From: CAYHHI01 sp964356335
GTDB taxonomy: Bacteria > Arandabacterota > Arandabacteria > Arandabacterales > Arandabacteraceae
Assembly (NCBI GenBank): GCA_964356335.1
Contig: CAYHHI010000011.1
Span: 1-64,000 of the forward strand
Reading direction: 5' to 3'
DNA: 64,000 nt
A program made the translations under genes and the position numbers. Shown piece by piece: positions 9,131-17,155 of this stretch. How positions within the stretch are numbered: position 1 is the first letter of the stretch; every line of letters starts with the position of its first letter. The notes under the pieces were generated by a model. It was not told where the DNA came from and did not search any database. It saw only the letters and a program-made list of their open reading frames with translations.

Positions 9131-9357
9131 ATCCCCACCTCCTCGCTTGATCCCTCGAATGAACTTCCCAAGTTAACCTCCAGCCTGAACTCCCCGGGTG
9201 CCACCTTATGTGCCTGCCCGGCTGTCTCCGCGGTTGTCTTCTTGGTCGTCTCCCTGATCGCCCTGGCCACTGCCTCTCCAATTGCTGCTCGCTGCTTCCG
9301 GCGATTCGTCAATCCGCCCCCAACTCCCTATATCGCACCCCTGTCTTCCCCCCTCCT

Positions 9358-10167
9358 CTAATGGACGCGCGTCGTCACTATCGCAAATAATCTCAATGGG
9401 TTACACTGGTCGGCAAGAGGGCTCGCGGTCACTCCGACCAGGCGTCCCCCATGGGCGAAGAGATACTCCTCGGCATGCTTCACCTCTTCCACGCACCTGC
9501 TCCCCTTGTATGCGACCAGCGTGCCGCCTGGCTTAAGCACCGGCATGCACCACCTGAGAAGCTGCTTGAGTCGCATAACTGCCCGCGCTACAATAAGACC
9601 GAAGGCTCCAGCATGTCTCGCCTGGAAACCAGCGCTGTCAACTCTATCGATCTCAAACGCCGCATCTGATGCCCCCCTCACTTCCCTTGCTTCCCTTGCT
9701 TCCCTTGCTTCCCTTACGCCACTTCCCGATCGCACCTCATCCAGTACCTGCCCGTCGCCCGCATTCCCAGACATCCGTTTGCATATTTCCTCGAGGAAGG
9801 CACGGCGCTTCCGCTGAGAGTCGCATATGGTCACCCTAACATATGGAGAAAGCGCAGCCAATACGAGTCCCGGCAACCCATTGCTGCCGCCCACGTCAAG
9901 CACTTCGATGCTCTTCCGCGGACCCAGGAGTGGAAGAAGTGAGGCAGAATCACAAAAGTGATATGACACCAACCTTCCTATGTCCTTCCTTGAAACCAAG
10001 TTGACAGCAGTGTTCCAGCGACAGATCGCATCTGCAAGCATGAGTAGGCGCTCCCCGGCATCTTCGCGAATCACCTCGCCGCTCTTGTGCATGGTGTCCA
10101 CTAGCCGCGCCACATCCGCAATCAAAGGTGCGGGCACGCGAGACGTCCGGTTGCGCTCAGTTTCCAT
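9358..10167 (-). CDS. rsmG: 16S rRNA (guanine-N7) methyltransferase RsmG (GidB)
   Basis: 269 residues, longer than the usual 210-240. The SAM-binding motif is EVLDVGGSNGLPG (88-100), a variant of the usual DVGSGAGFPG, followed by CDSQRKRRAFLEE and, later, the IVARAV motif. It methylates G527 of 16S rRNA in well-studied species. Residues about 134-180 are a low-complexity insertion absent from family members I know, including REAREAREAREV encoded by four 9-bp tandem repeats. The start overlaps the 3' end of mnmG by 11 bp, the usual gidA-gidB arrangement. Confidence 0.93.
   Translation of the reverse strand: METERNRTSRVPAPLIADVARLVDTMHKSGEVIREDAGERLLMLADAICRWNTAVNLVSRKDIGRLVSYHFCDSASLLPLLGPRKSIEVLDVGGSNGLPGLVLAALSPYVRVTICDSQRKRRAFLEEICKRMSGNAGDGQVLDEVRSGSGVREAREAREAREVRGASDAAFEIDRVDSAGFQARHAGAFGLIVARAVMRLKQLLRWCMPVLKPGGTLVAYKGSRCVEEVKHAEEYLFAHGGRLVGVTASPLADQCNPLRLFAIVTTRVH
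9681..9716 (-). repeat. Four 9-bp in-frame tandem repeats inside rsmG
   Basis: Plus-strand unit CTTCCCTTG, three exact copies and a fourth ending in A. It encodes repeated Arg-Glu-Ala, so copy number could change without a frameshift. Confidence 0.9.
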
Positions 10168-12016
10168 GTTCTACCGGCCCGTTGCTGTCGCTCCACTCCC
10201 TGTGTTTGGTCATATGAATCAGAACGCTCGAGACATCTGCCGGGGTTATGCCCGGCACCCGCGCCGCCTGACCGATTGAGGCCGGCCTTATATGGCTCAG
10301 TTTCTCTACCGCCTCTCGCGAAAGCCCAGGCACATGCCGGTAGTCAATCCACGGGGGAATGCGTTTGTGCTCCTTGCGATTAAGGTCTTGTGCCCTAAGG
10401 AGTTCGCGCTCTATATAGCCCTCGTACTTGACCTCAATCTCAACCCGCCTGAGGATCTTTTCATCATAGACAGCAATCCAGGGTGCGGCTTCAGCAAGAT
10501 CCCGCCACGTGATTCCTGGCCGCCGCAGCATCTGCTTAAGCGTTATGCTATCTTCGCCAACCTTGATTCTCGCGGCATCAAGAAGGCATGATAATTCCTG
10601 CCTCCTCTTCTGTCTCTCTTGGACCTCATCCAGACTGCTCCGCGGGACCAGCCCAAACTCGTGGCCATAGCCCATGAGCCTCTCATCCGCATTATCCTGT
10701 CTCAGGAGGAGCCGATACTCCGCCCGTGAAGTGAACATCCTGTAAGGTTCTTCCGTACCGCAAGTTACAAGGTCATCAAGCATCACACCGATATATGCCT
10801 CGCTCCGCGTGAGCACAAACCCATCACGCCCAGCGATCTTCAGCGCCGCGTTTATGCCTGCCATAATACCCTGTCCCGCAGCCTCCTCGTAGCCCGAAGT
10901 CCCATTTATCTGGCCCGCCAGAAACAGGCCATCGATCTTCTTGGTCTCGAGGGTGGACTTGAGCTCCGTGGGTCTCACGAAGTCATACTCCACGGCATAG
11001 CCAGGCCTTACTATCTCTGCATTCTCCAATCCTGGTATCGTTCTAATTAATTGGATTTGAATATCTTCTGGCAGACTGGTCGCAAGGCCGCTCACATAGT
11101 ATTCAAGCCCAAGCGAATCTTCGGGTTCAAGGAAGAGCTGATGGCTCGGCCGGTCGGGAAAGCGCACCATCTTATCCTCGATCGAGGGGCAGTAGCGTGG
11201 CCCTATCCCTTCTATCTTGCCGGTGTAAAGCGGAGACCTATCAAGATTCGAAAGGATGACCGCCCGCGTATCCTCTGTAGTTCTCGTAACATAACAAGCT
11301 GCAACCGAATCTATCTTTTCCCTTGTTCTATGTGAGAAGGGCTCGATTTGACTCTCTCCATACTGGACGTCGAGGCCCTCGAATCCTATGGATCTCCCGC
11401 GCAACCTCGGCGAGGTTCCGGTCTTGAGCCTCCCAATCGTCAGGCCGATCTTCTTCAGATTGGCTGCCAGCCCGTAACTCGCACATTCACCGTTCCGCCC
11501 GCCCGGGTAGTTCTGGAGCCCGATGTGTATCGTACCCCGAAGGAAGGTGCCACTTGCGATGATCACGGCCTTTGCCATGAATCTGTAACCGCTCTGTGTT
11601 TCAACCCCTGCGACCCTACCATCGTTCAGGATCAGGCTTTCGGCGAGTGCTTGCCGGAGCTCCAGGCGGGGCTGCCCCTCAACCACCTTCCGCATATAGA
11701 CCTTGTAGGCTTGCCTGTCATTTTGCGACCGAAGCGACCATACGGCGGGCCCTCTGCTCCTGTTGAGCATCCTCATCTGGAGTGCTGTCAAATCGGCAAT
11801 CCTGCCCATTTCCCCGCCCAGTACATCTACCTCTTTGACCAAATGTGACTTAGCAGGTCCCCCGATGGCCGGATTGCACGACATCTGTGCCACATTGTCT
11901 ATGTTCAAGGTAAGAAGCAAGGTCTCACACCCCATGCGGGCAGCCGCAAGCGCCGCCTCGCACCCCGCATGGCCGGCACCTATCACGATCACGTCGTAGG
12001 ATTTTAGATGGTACAT
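10157..12016 (-). CDS. mnmG: tRNA uridine-34 5-carboxymethylaminomethyl modification enzyme MnmG (GidA)
   Basis: 619 residues, normal length. The FAD-binding motif VIGAGHAGCEAA (11-22) and the family signatures MSCNPAIGG and ETKKIDGLFLAGQINGTSGYEEAAGQG are present, as is the C-terminal helical region that binds MnmE and tRNA. With MnmE it makes the cmnm5 modification at the wobble uridine of several tRNAs. It lies downstream of mnmE; the 25-bp gap between them contains a perfect parS site, so ParB binding covers the region where the mnmG ribosome site would be. No strong Shine-Dalgarno is seen, consistent with translation coupled to mnmE. Confidence 0.97.
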   Translation of the reverse strand: MYHLKSYDVIVIGAGHAGCEAALAAARMGCETLLLTLNIDNVAQMSCNPAIGGPAKSHLVKEVDVLGGEMGRIADLTALQMRMLNRSRGPAVWSLRSQNDRQAYKVYMRKVVEGQPRLELRQALAESLILNDGRVAGVETQSGYRFMAKAVIIASGTFLRGTIHIGLQNYPGGRNGECASYGLAANLKKIGLTIGRLKTGTSPRLRGRSIGFEGLDVQYGESQIEPFSHRTREKIDSVAACYVTRTTEDTRAVILSNLDRSPLYTGKIEGIGPRYCPSIEDKMVRFPDRPSHQLFLEPEDSLGLEYYVSGLATSLPEDIQIQLIRTIPGLENAEIVRPGYAVEYDFVRPTELKSTLETKKIDGLFLAGQINGTSGYEEAAGQGIMAGINAALKIAGRDGFVLTRSEAYIGVMLDDLVTCGTEEPYRMFTSRAEYRLLLRQDNADERLMGYGHEFGLVPRSSLDEVQERQKRRQELSCLLDAARIKVGEDSITLKQMLRRPGITWRDLAEAAPWIAVYDEKILRRVEIEVKYEGYIERELLRAQDLNRKEHKRIPPWIDYRHVPGLSREAVEKLSHIRPASIGQAARVPGITPADVSSVLIHMTKHREWSDSNGPVEHGN

Positions 12017-12024
12017 GGGCTCAA

Positions 12025-12040
12025 TGTTTCACGTGAAACA
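12025..12040. promoter_or_regulatory. parS centromere site (ParB binding)
   Basis: TGTTTCACGTGAAACA, a perfect 16-bp palindrome identical to the consensus bacterial chromosomal parS. It lies in the short gap between mnmE and mnmG, about 5 kb from oriC and 3.6 kb from parB. Confidence 0.95.
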
Positions 12041-12041
12041 C

Positions 12042-13394
12042 TTACTTGCCTATACAGAACCGCGAGAAGATCTCGTCCAGTACTTTCGAGGCCACCCTCC
12101 TGCCCGTTACCTCCCCGAGGCAATCCAATACGTACCTGATATCCGAGGCAATGAACTCAAGAGAGAGACGCTCGTCAAGTGTTGCTATCCCTCGGCGTGC
12201 GGCCCCAAGCGCGCCTCTCAGGCAGCGCGCGTGCCTTTCATTGACCACGATCTCGTACTCGAGATCTCCGACCTTTTCCTGCGCCACTGCTGCCAGTGCC
12301 TCAAACAGATCGGGAAGACCCCAGCCTTTGAGGGCTGACACCTTAAGACACGCTTCGTGCTGCCATTCTGGGGCCACTGGAAGATCTATCTTGTTAGCCA
12401 CAACCACCTTGGGCTTAGCTAGAACCTCCTCCAAGATCTCATGGTCTTCGGCAGATAGGCACGCGCTGGCATCCAGAACGACCAAGGCTATATCCGCATC
12501 GCTTATGGCGGCCCTGGTGCGCCGGACCGCTTCCACTTCTATGGAGTCGGCGGCTCTTCGAACCCCGGCGGTATCATGTAGCCTCAAGACCACTCCGTCC
12601 ACACCGACAAGCCCATCCACAACATCCCTCGTCGTCCCCGGGATCTCGCTCACGATCACCCGGTCCCTCCCCACAAGCCTGTTAAAGAGGCTTGATTTTC
12701 CGACATTGGGCTTTCCGACTATCACCACATTGAGCCCGGCCTTCAAGTATTTGCCTTGCTCGTAGGCGGCGAGCAGGTCCTCGAGGCGCCGGCACACACC
12801 GCCCAAGGCGTTGGTAAGCGCCGCCTTATCAACCGTGTCAATCTCCTCTTCAACAAAATCGATGTTGGCTTCTATAAGGGTTAGCCACCCAAGAAGAGTT
12901 TCCTCAAGGGTTCCAAGTTCCCGCGACAGATCCCCCTTAAGCTGTCTCATGGCAACTCTGAGGGCCTTCTCACTGCTTGCCCTGACGATCTCCTCCACGG
13001 CCTCTGCCTGGGCAAGATCCATCTTGCCATTGAGGAATGCCCGCTTCGTGAATTCTCCGGGCTCAGCGGGTCTCGCCCCTTCTTCCACAACCCTTCTCAG
13101 AACGAGCCGCGGGACAAGCATCCCCCCGTGGCAGGTTATCTCCACGACGTCCTCACCCGTCACGGATCCGGGTCCCTTCATCACGAGCACAAGCACCTGA
13201 TCGATCGCCACCCCATCCCCACCGACCACCTCTCCGAAAAGAATCGATCTATCTCTTGCCTCTGAGGGCGCCTGCTTGCCTCTGAAAACCTTGGTGCAAA
13301 TTCTGATTGCCGCCATGCCGCTCATCCTGACAATGCCAAGGGCGCTATGTCCAGGCGACGTGGCTACGGCCGCAATGGTGTCATTCTCCGTCAT
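12042..13394 (-). CDS. mnmE: tRNA modification GTPase MnmE (TrmE)
   Basis: 450 residues from the ATG at 13394, which has GGAGAGG just upstream; a longer start at 13436 would add 14 low-complexity residues and overlap khpB by 56 bp. The N-terminal folate-binding domain (DTIAAVATSPGHSALGIVRMSG) leads to a helical domain carrying a Ras-like G domain with G1 GKPNVGKSS, the GTTRD loop, DTAG and NKID, and ends in the diagnostic FCIGK whose Cys is required for activity. It works with MnmG in wobble-uridine modification. Confidence 0.96.
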   Translation of the reverse strand: MTENDTIAAVATSPGHSALGIVRMSGMAAIRICTKVFRGKQAPSEARDRSILFGEVVGGDGVAIDQVLVLVMKGPGSVTGEDVVEITCHGGMLVPRLVLRRVVEEGARPAEPGEFTKRAFLNGKMDLAQAEAVEEIVRASSEKALRVAMRQLKGDLSRELGTLEETLLGWLTLIEANIDFVEEEIDTVDKAALTNALGGVCRRLEDLLAAYEQGKYLKAGLNVVIVGKPNVGKSSLFNRLVGRDRVIVSEIPGTTRDVVDGLVGVDGVVLRLHDTAGVRRAADSIEVEAVRRTRAAISDADIALVVLDASACLSAEDHEILEEVLAKPKVVVANKIDLPVAPEWQHEACLKVSALKGWGLPDLFEALAAVAQEKVGDLEYEIVVNERHARCLRGALGAARRGIATLDERLSLEFIASDIRYVLDCLGEVTGRRVASKVLDEIFSRFCIGK

Positions 13395-14115
13395 GCCTCT
13401 CCGCACCAAACCTCTCTCCCCCCTGCCTTCCGCCACCCCCGGAATTGCGGGAGCCTCGCCGTGACGGCGAGATCACCACGGTCTTAAGATCGTCTTCCCC
13501 AATTGTGTAGGTCTTGAGCTGGGGATCGTTGGCAAGCGCAAGATGCACAATCCGCCTTTCGGCAGCCGGCAGGGGCTCCATTTGCATTTCCTTGCCGGTC
13601 GCCTTTGCCCGCGATGCCAGCGAAAGCGCCCTGTTTCTCAACGCACTACCACGCCGCTTCTTATAGCCCCCGACATCTACATCCATGCGCACACTCTTCT
13701 TAAGCTGCTTGCCGACCATCCGCCTCAGGAGGTGCCCGATATCATCAAGGCTCTCGCCCTTCTTGCCGATGAGAAGTCCGTCCACACCTGCGGTTTCGAT
13801 CTCCACTCTATGGATTTCATCTTCGAGCCGTATCTTTACCTGGGCGCCTATTCCCATCAGGAGCAACATGTGGGTGACCATCTCCTCGATCTTGCCACTC
13901 GCGTCATCGGTTGCGGGGACGGCCCTCTTCCGGACGATCACCTTGGCCTGCTTCACCCCTATAAAGCCAAACATGCCCGGGGCTCCCTCTTCAAGCACTT
14001 CGTAGTCGATCTGGTCTCGAGTCACGCCAAGCCGCTCGATGCCCTTCTCGATAGCGTCCTCAACGGTCTTGCCTTCGCCGACGATCTCATTCGGATTCAC
14101 TTCCTGGTCCTGCAT
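13381..14115 (-). CDS. khpB: RNA-binding protein KhpB/Jag (SpoIIIJ-associated)
   Basis: 244 residues: N-terminal Jag_N domain (GKTVEDAIEKGIERLGV), a KH domain with the GKKGESLDD variant of the GxxG loop (about 137-145), and an R3H domain with ERRIVHLAL near 205. The C-terminal 20 residues are a Gly/Arg/Glu-rich tail unlike the family core, encoded by a purine-rich stretch that overlaps the mnmE start. In other bacteria it forms an RNA-binding pair with KhpA and affects division and wall synthesis. It is co-transcribed with yidC, the normal neighbour. Confidence 0.92.
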   Translation of the reverse strand: MQDQEVNPNEIVGEGKTVEDAIEKGIERLGVTRDQIDYEVLEEGAPGMFGFIGVKQAKVIVRKRAVPATDDASGKIEEMVTHMLLLMGIGAQVKIRLEDEIHRVEIETAGVDGLLIGKKGESLDDIGHLLRRMVGKQLKKSVRMDVDVGGYKKRRGSALRNRALSLASRAKATGKEMQMEPLPAAERRIVHLALANDPQLKTYTIGEDDLKTVVISPSRRGSRNSGGGGRQGGERFGAERHDGE

Positions 14116-14132
14116 GACGATCCTCCGGTGGT

Positions 14133-15842
14133 TTATGTCTGTGCCTGTTGTTGTTCCATCCTGTCCGACCGCGTCAAGTAATACTGATGGGCGATCGTAA
14201 GTACGTTGTTCACCAGCCAGTACAGAACAAGTCCAGACGGAAACTTGAAGAACATTATGGTGAACACGACTGGGAGCAAATAGGTCATCATTGCCTGCTT
14301 GGGATCCGAGGTTGTCATCTTCTGCTGCACAAACATGGCTATTCCCATAAGGATAGGGAGCAGGCTTACAGCCGAGCCGATGAACGGCAAGGAGAACGGG
14401 AGTCTCGCGATCTGATCAGGTGCGGAAAGGTCCTTTATCCAGAAAATGAACTCAGCCCGTCTCAGTTCGATGGTCTTCTGGAGAACATTGAACAGGGCAA
14501 TGAAGACCGGCATCTGGAGGACGAGCGGCAGGCATCCGCCCATAGGGTTAACCCCACGTTTGCGATAGAGTTCCATTATTGCCTTGTTCAGGTTCTGGGG
14601 GTCCTTCTTGTGCTTTTCTCTCAGCGCCGCGATCTCGGGCTGTACCTTCTGCATCTGACGCATCGACTTCATGCTCTTCTGGGTGAGTGGGTGGAATAAG
14701 AGTTTGGTCAAGGCCGACAGAATGATTATGACCCATCCGTAGTTTGGTATGGCCTTGTGGCAGAAGATCATGAAGGCGAATATCAGTTTGCTCAGGGGGC
14801 TTATCCACTTCCAGCCGAAGTCCACAGCCTTCTCAAGCCCATGGCCAAGGGCCTTCAGGTCCTGGTAGTCCAGAGGTCCTACATAGACCATGAAGCTTAG
14901 CGGCTTTCCTCCGCCGGTTTCAGCCTCTAGCATCATCCCTATTGATCCCGCCGCCCCGGGGAAGGCCCTCGCTACGACAGACGTCCCCTCAGGCGGAATG
15001 AAGCTTGCGAGGAAGTATTTGGTTCTCAGGCCAGACCACTTGATCGCGCCTCCGACCGAGACCGTCCGGTTCTTCTTTATGCGCCCCAGGTCACTCTTGA
15101 CAAGCCCCTGGTCGATGAGCGTGATGCTCGCGAAGTTCCGGAGATCGTCATTGCGGTTGACCTCCGTGGCCTCGAGCCCGGACTGCCAGCCGAACTCCAT
15201 TGCCCGCACCGTCTCCGAGCCGGGGCCCGTGACCGCTAAGTCCACCATGATGGTGTAGGTGTCGCCCTTGAAGGTGCAGGTTCTCGTGACTGTCAGCCCC
15301 TCCCCCGTCGTGAGCACGAAGTCGAGGCTTGCCTCCGCACCGGCCTCGACGCTGAGTGACTCGGAAGAGACCGTGAATGCTGCTCTCGTGAGATCGATGC
15401 GGTCGCCACTCTTGGTGAGGAGGGCCATCCCGAAGGGTTGGGCCTCGGCCGGCGGCACCAGCTCTACCGGCTCCTCCTTGCCCGAAAGATAGCGGTTCAG
15501 GCGGAAGCTTGTGATCACGCCTCCGCGGCTTGAGAACTTCACTGTGTATAGCGGGGCTCTTACGACCACCTCCTTCGCAGGTCCTTCGTTTACGGAAAGG
15601 GTCGCCTGTGACAGGCCCGCCACGCTTGTATCTCGGGGGGCTTCGCCCCCCTCGGGAACGGCTGCCTGAGTCGCCTGCGAGGCCTGGGTTCCCGGTGTGC
15701 CTTGCATGCCCCGGGCTGTCTCAGTTGCCTGTGTCCCCTCGGGCGCCCGCGGCGGCTCCTTCTGCGGAATGAAGAACACCTGGTAGATCAGGAGCACAAA
15801 CAGGATAAGCACCATCGCCATCAATGCCCGTTTTTCCATCAT
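14133..15842 (-). CDS. yidC: Membrane protein insertase YidC (Oxa1 family)
   Basis: 569 residues, the long Gram-negative form. The first membrane span (about 8-24) is followed by a large periplasmic domain (about 60-340) and a C-terminal five-span Oxa1 insertase core (about 355-560) with MGGCLPLVLQMPVFIALF and the GLVLYWLVNN signature. Residues about 30-75 are a Thr/Ala/Gln/Gly-rich low-complexity linker. It inserts proteins into the inner membrane alone or with SecYEG. The presence of the periplasmic domain supports a diderm host. It starts with two consecutive ATG codons after AGGGG. Confidence 0.96.
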   Translation of the reverse strand: MMEKRALMAMVLILFVLLIYQVFFIPQKEPPRAPEGTQATETARGMQGTPGTQASQATQAAVPEGGEAPRDTSVAGLSQATLSVNEGPAKEVVVRAPLYTVKFSSRGGVITSFRLNRYLSGKEEPVELVPPAEAQPFGMALLTKSGDRIDLTRAAFTVSSESLSVEAGAEASLDFVLTTGEGLTVTRTCTFKGDTYTIMVDLAVTGPGSETVRAMEFGWQSGLEATEVNRNDDLRNFASITLIDQGLVKSDLGRIKKNRTVSVGGAIKWSGLRTKYFLASFIPPEGTSVVARAFPGAAGSIGMMLEAETGGGKPLSFMVYVGPLDYQDLKALGHGLEKAVDFGWKWISPLSKLIFAFMIFCHKAIPNYGWVIIILSALTKLLFHPLTQKSMKSMRQMQKVQPEIAALREKHKKDPQNLNKAIMELYRKRGVNPMGGCLPLVLQMPVFIALFNVLQKTIELRRAEFIFWIKDLSAPDQIARLPFSLPFIGSAVSLLPILMGIAMFVQQKMTTSDPKQAMMTYLLPVVFTIMFFKFPSGLVLYWLVNNVLTIAHQYYLTRSDRMEQQQAQT

Positions 15843-15907
15843 CGACCCCTAACGATCAGCAATCATGAACCTCCATCGCGAAGGCCCAATGAGCCTCAAT
15901 CGAATCC

Positions 15908-16141
15908 CTAACGAACTTGGTCCAATCCACTCCCGCCCAAGGGATGACACTTGAGGAGTCTCCTGAAGGCGAGCGCACTACCTTTCAAGATACCATGCTT
16001 TCGCAAGGCTTCGATGGCATATTCCGAGCATGTCGGAACGAACCTGCAGGCCTGCGGAAGCGCCGGTGATATGAATCTCCGATAGAGCCTGAGCGCCGCT
16101 ATGGCACCACTTGCCACGAACCTGTCAATCCTTGTAATCAC
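15908..16141 (-). CDS. yidD: Membrane protein insertion efficiency factor YidD
   Basis: 77 residues from a GTG whose last bases form a GTGA overlap with the rnpA stop codon, indicating coupled translation. The family core is complete: LRLYRRFISPALPQACRF, PTCSEYAIEAL and the CHPLGGSGLD ending, with the conserved Cys residues. YidD is a small amphipathic protein that helps YidC-dependent insertion. Much longer starts in the same frame would run through rnpA and are not credible. Confidence 0.93.
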   Translation of the reverse strand: MITRIDRFVASGAIAALRLYRRFISPALPQACRFVPTCSEYAIEALRKHGILKGSALAFRRLLKCHPLGGSGLDQVR

Positions 16142-16512
16142 TCGCTTTGCCGCTCGCTTGTAAGAAGACCGCAACTCTGGAGCATCCCTCTCATGTCGGC
16201 CTCGACGTCGCCGAGGCCCGCCTTGGCAATTCCGCGCCCTGCTATGAAGACAATCTTGAAACCTTGCGCCACCGCCTGGGGCTTCAAGAGCCTGTAAGCC
16301 TCCCGCAGAAGTCGCCTCGCTCTGTTGCGCTCGCATGCGCCCCCCACACCCTTGCCCGCAATGAAACCAGCCTTGCGACGGACGGCGCCGTTGATGAGCA
16401 GATAGGCCTTGAAGCGCTTTCCCACCAGTATCGTACCCTTGCCTATAACCTCTTTGTACTCAAACTGCTCAGTGATTCGCTCATGCCGCCCGAGCTTCCG
16501 ATTACACGGCAA
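16138..16512 (-). CDS. rnpA: Ribonuclease P protein component RnpA
   Basis: 124 residues starting with TTG, preceded by GGAGG six bases away and lying inside the 3' end of rpmH (11-bp overlap). The RNase P protein fold is shown by FKAYLLINGAVRRKAGFIAGK, the RNR motif ACERNRARRLLREAYR (about 60-75) and the C-terminal IVFIAGRG strand. It binds the RNA subunit and pre-tRNA leader for 5' maturation of tRNAs. The RNase P RNA gene is not in this window. Confidence 0.93.
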   Translation of the reverse strand: MPCNRKLGRHERITEQFEYKEVIGKGTILVGKRFKAYLLINGAVRRKAGFIAGKGVGGACERNRARRLLREAYRLLKPQAVAQGFKIVFIAGRGIAKAGLGDVEADMRGMLQSCGLLTSERQSE

Positions 16513-16636
16513 GCCTTTTCCTCCCTCGCTTCCGCCGCCGCGCCAGCACCGCCCTGCCCGCCTTTGTACTCATGCGTTTTCGGAAGCCGTGTGTCCTCTT
16601 CCGCTTGATCTTATGCGGCTGGTACGTCCTTTTCAA
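16502..16636 (-). CDS. rpmH: 50S ribosomal protein L34
   Basis: 44 residues starting with TTG (16636-16634): KRTYQPHKIKRKRTHGF then FRKRMSTKAGRAVL and a basic tail KRGRKRLAV. The TYQP start, the HGFRKRM motif and the length are diagnostic of L34. The upstream GAGGGGGT serves as ribosome site. It is the first gene of the leftward rpmH-rnpA-yidD-yidC-khpB-mnmE-mnmG-rsmG series and is driven by the promoter at 16673-16702. Confidence 0.95.
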   Translation of the reverse strand: MKRTYQPHKIKRKRTHGFRKRMSTKAGRAVLARRRKRGRKRLAV

Positions 16637-16672
16637 TTTGCTACCCCCTCTTTCCTGTCTTCGACTTCAGGG

Positions 16673-16720
16673 ATTCTACGTAGTCGCGCCCTTCATTGTC
16701 AAGTGATTTTCAATCACTTG
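16673..16720 (-). promoter_or_regulatory. rpmH promoter with overlapping operator-like palindrome
   Basis: Minus strand: TTGACA (16702-16697), 18-base spacer, TAGAAT (16678-16673). A perfect palindrome CAAGTGATT-TTC-AATCACTTG (16700-16720) overlaps the first three bases of the -35 box and extends upstream. The promoter is well supported; the palindrome's role as an operator is inference. Confidence 0.7.
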
Positions 16721-17155
16721 CAGGCGCTAGCCTGATTTTTCGATCAATGCTGAAAAAATAGCTTGCCAGAATTCTGGAGCCGTGCTACCATCGCTTCCAC
16801 ATTTCGGAGGGCAGAGCCTCGCATGTGGATAACTCGGAAACAGGTGGCCATGAGGATCTTGCTGGGTAGTCGATCGAAGCCCCGCTCGCAACATGAAGAC
16901 CAACCAGCAATCCATTTGTGGATAACCGTACTCGGCCTAGGGTTCTTCGCAGATTTATTTGATTATTTACCAACGGGTTACATGGTTATCAACGGCTGTG
17001 GAAAACCTGGGGGTTTCATAACTCGCTGTTGTGATTCCTTCCTTGCTTGACTAAGCCTTGCAGGCTTAGATGATCCCGCCTCCCGAGGATTGTGGATAAG
17101 CTGTTGACAAGTGTTTGTTGAACTTGCTTTGAAGACGCTTTGAGGAGTACGACCC
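16721..17155. other. Replication origin (oriC) upstream of dnaA
   Basis: This gene-free stretch has three perfect DnaA boxes in one orientation (TGTGGATAA at 16824-16832, 16917-16925 and 17091-17099), near-matches such as TGTGGAAAA at 16997, and an AT-rich tract (about 16950-16975) that is a candidate unwinding element between boxes two and three. Genes point away from it on both sides (rpmH left, dnaA right), and dnaA, dnaN, gyrB and a parS site are close by. Confidence 0.85.

Noticed and set aside
9118..9312. 64-codon minus-strand frame between rsmG and parA
   Set aside because: It overlaps the parA start and ribosome site, has no family resemblance and low-complexity composition; parA starts at the GTG at 9130.
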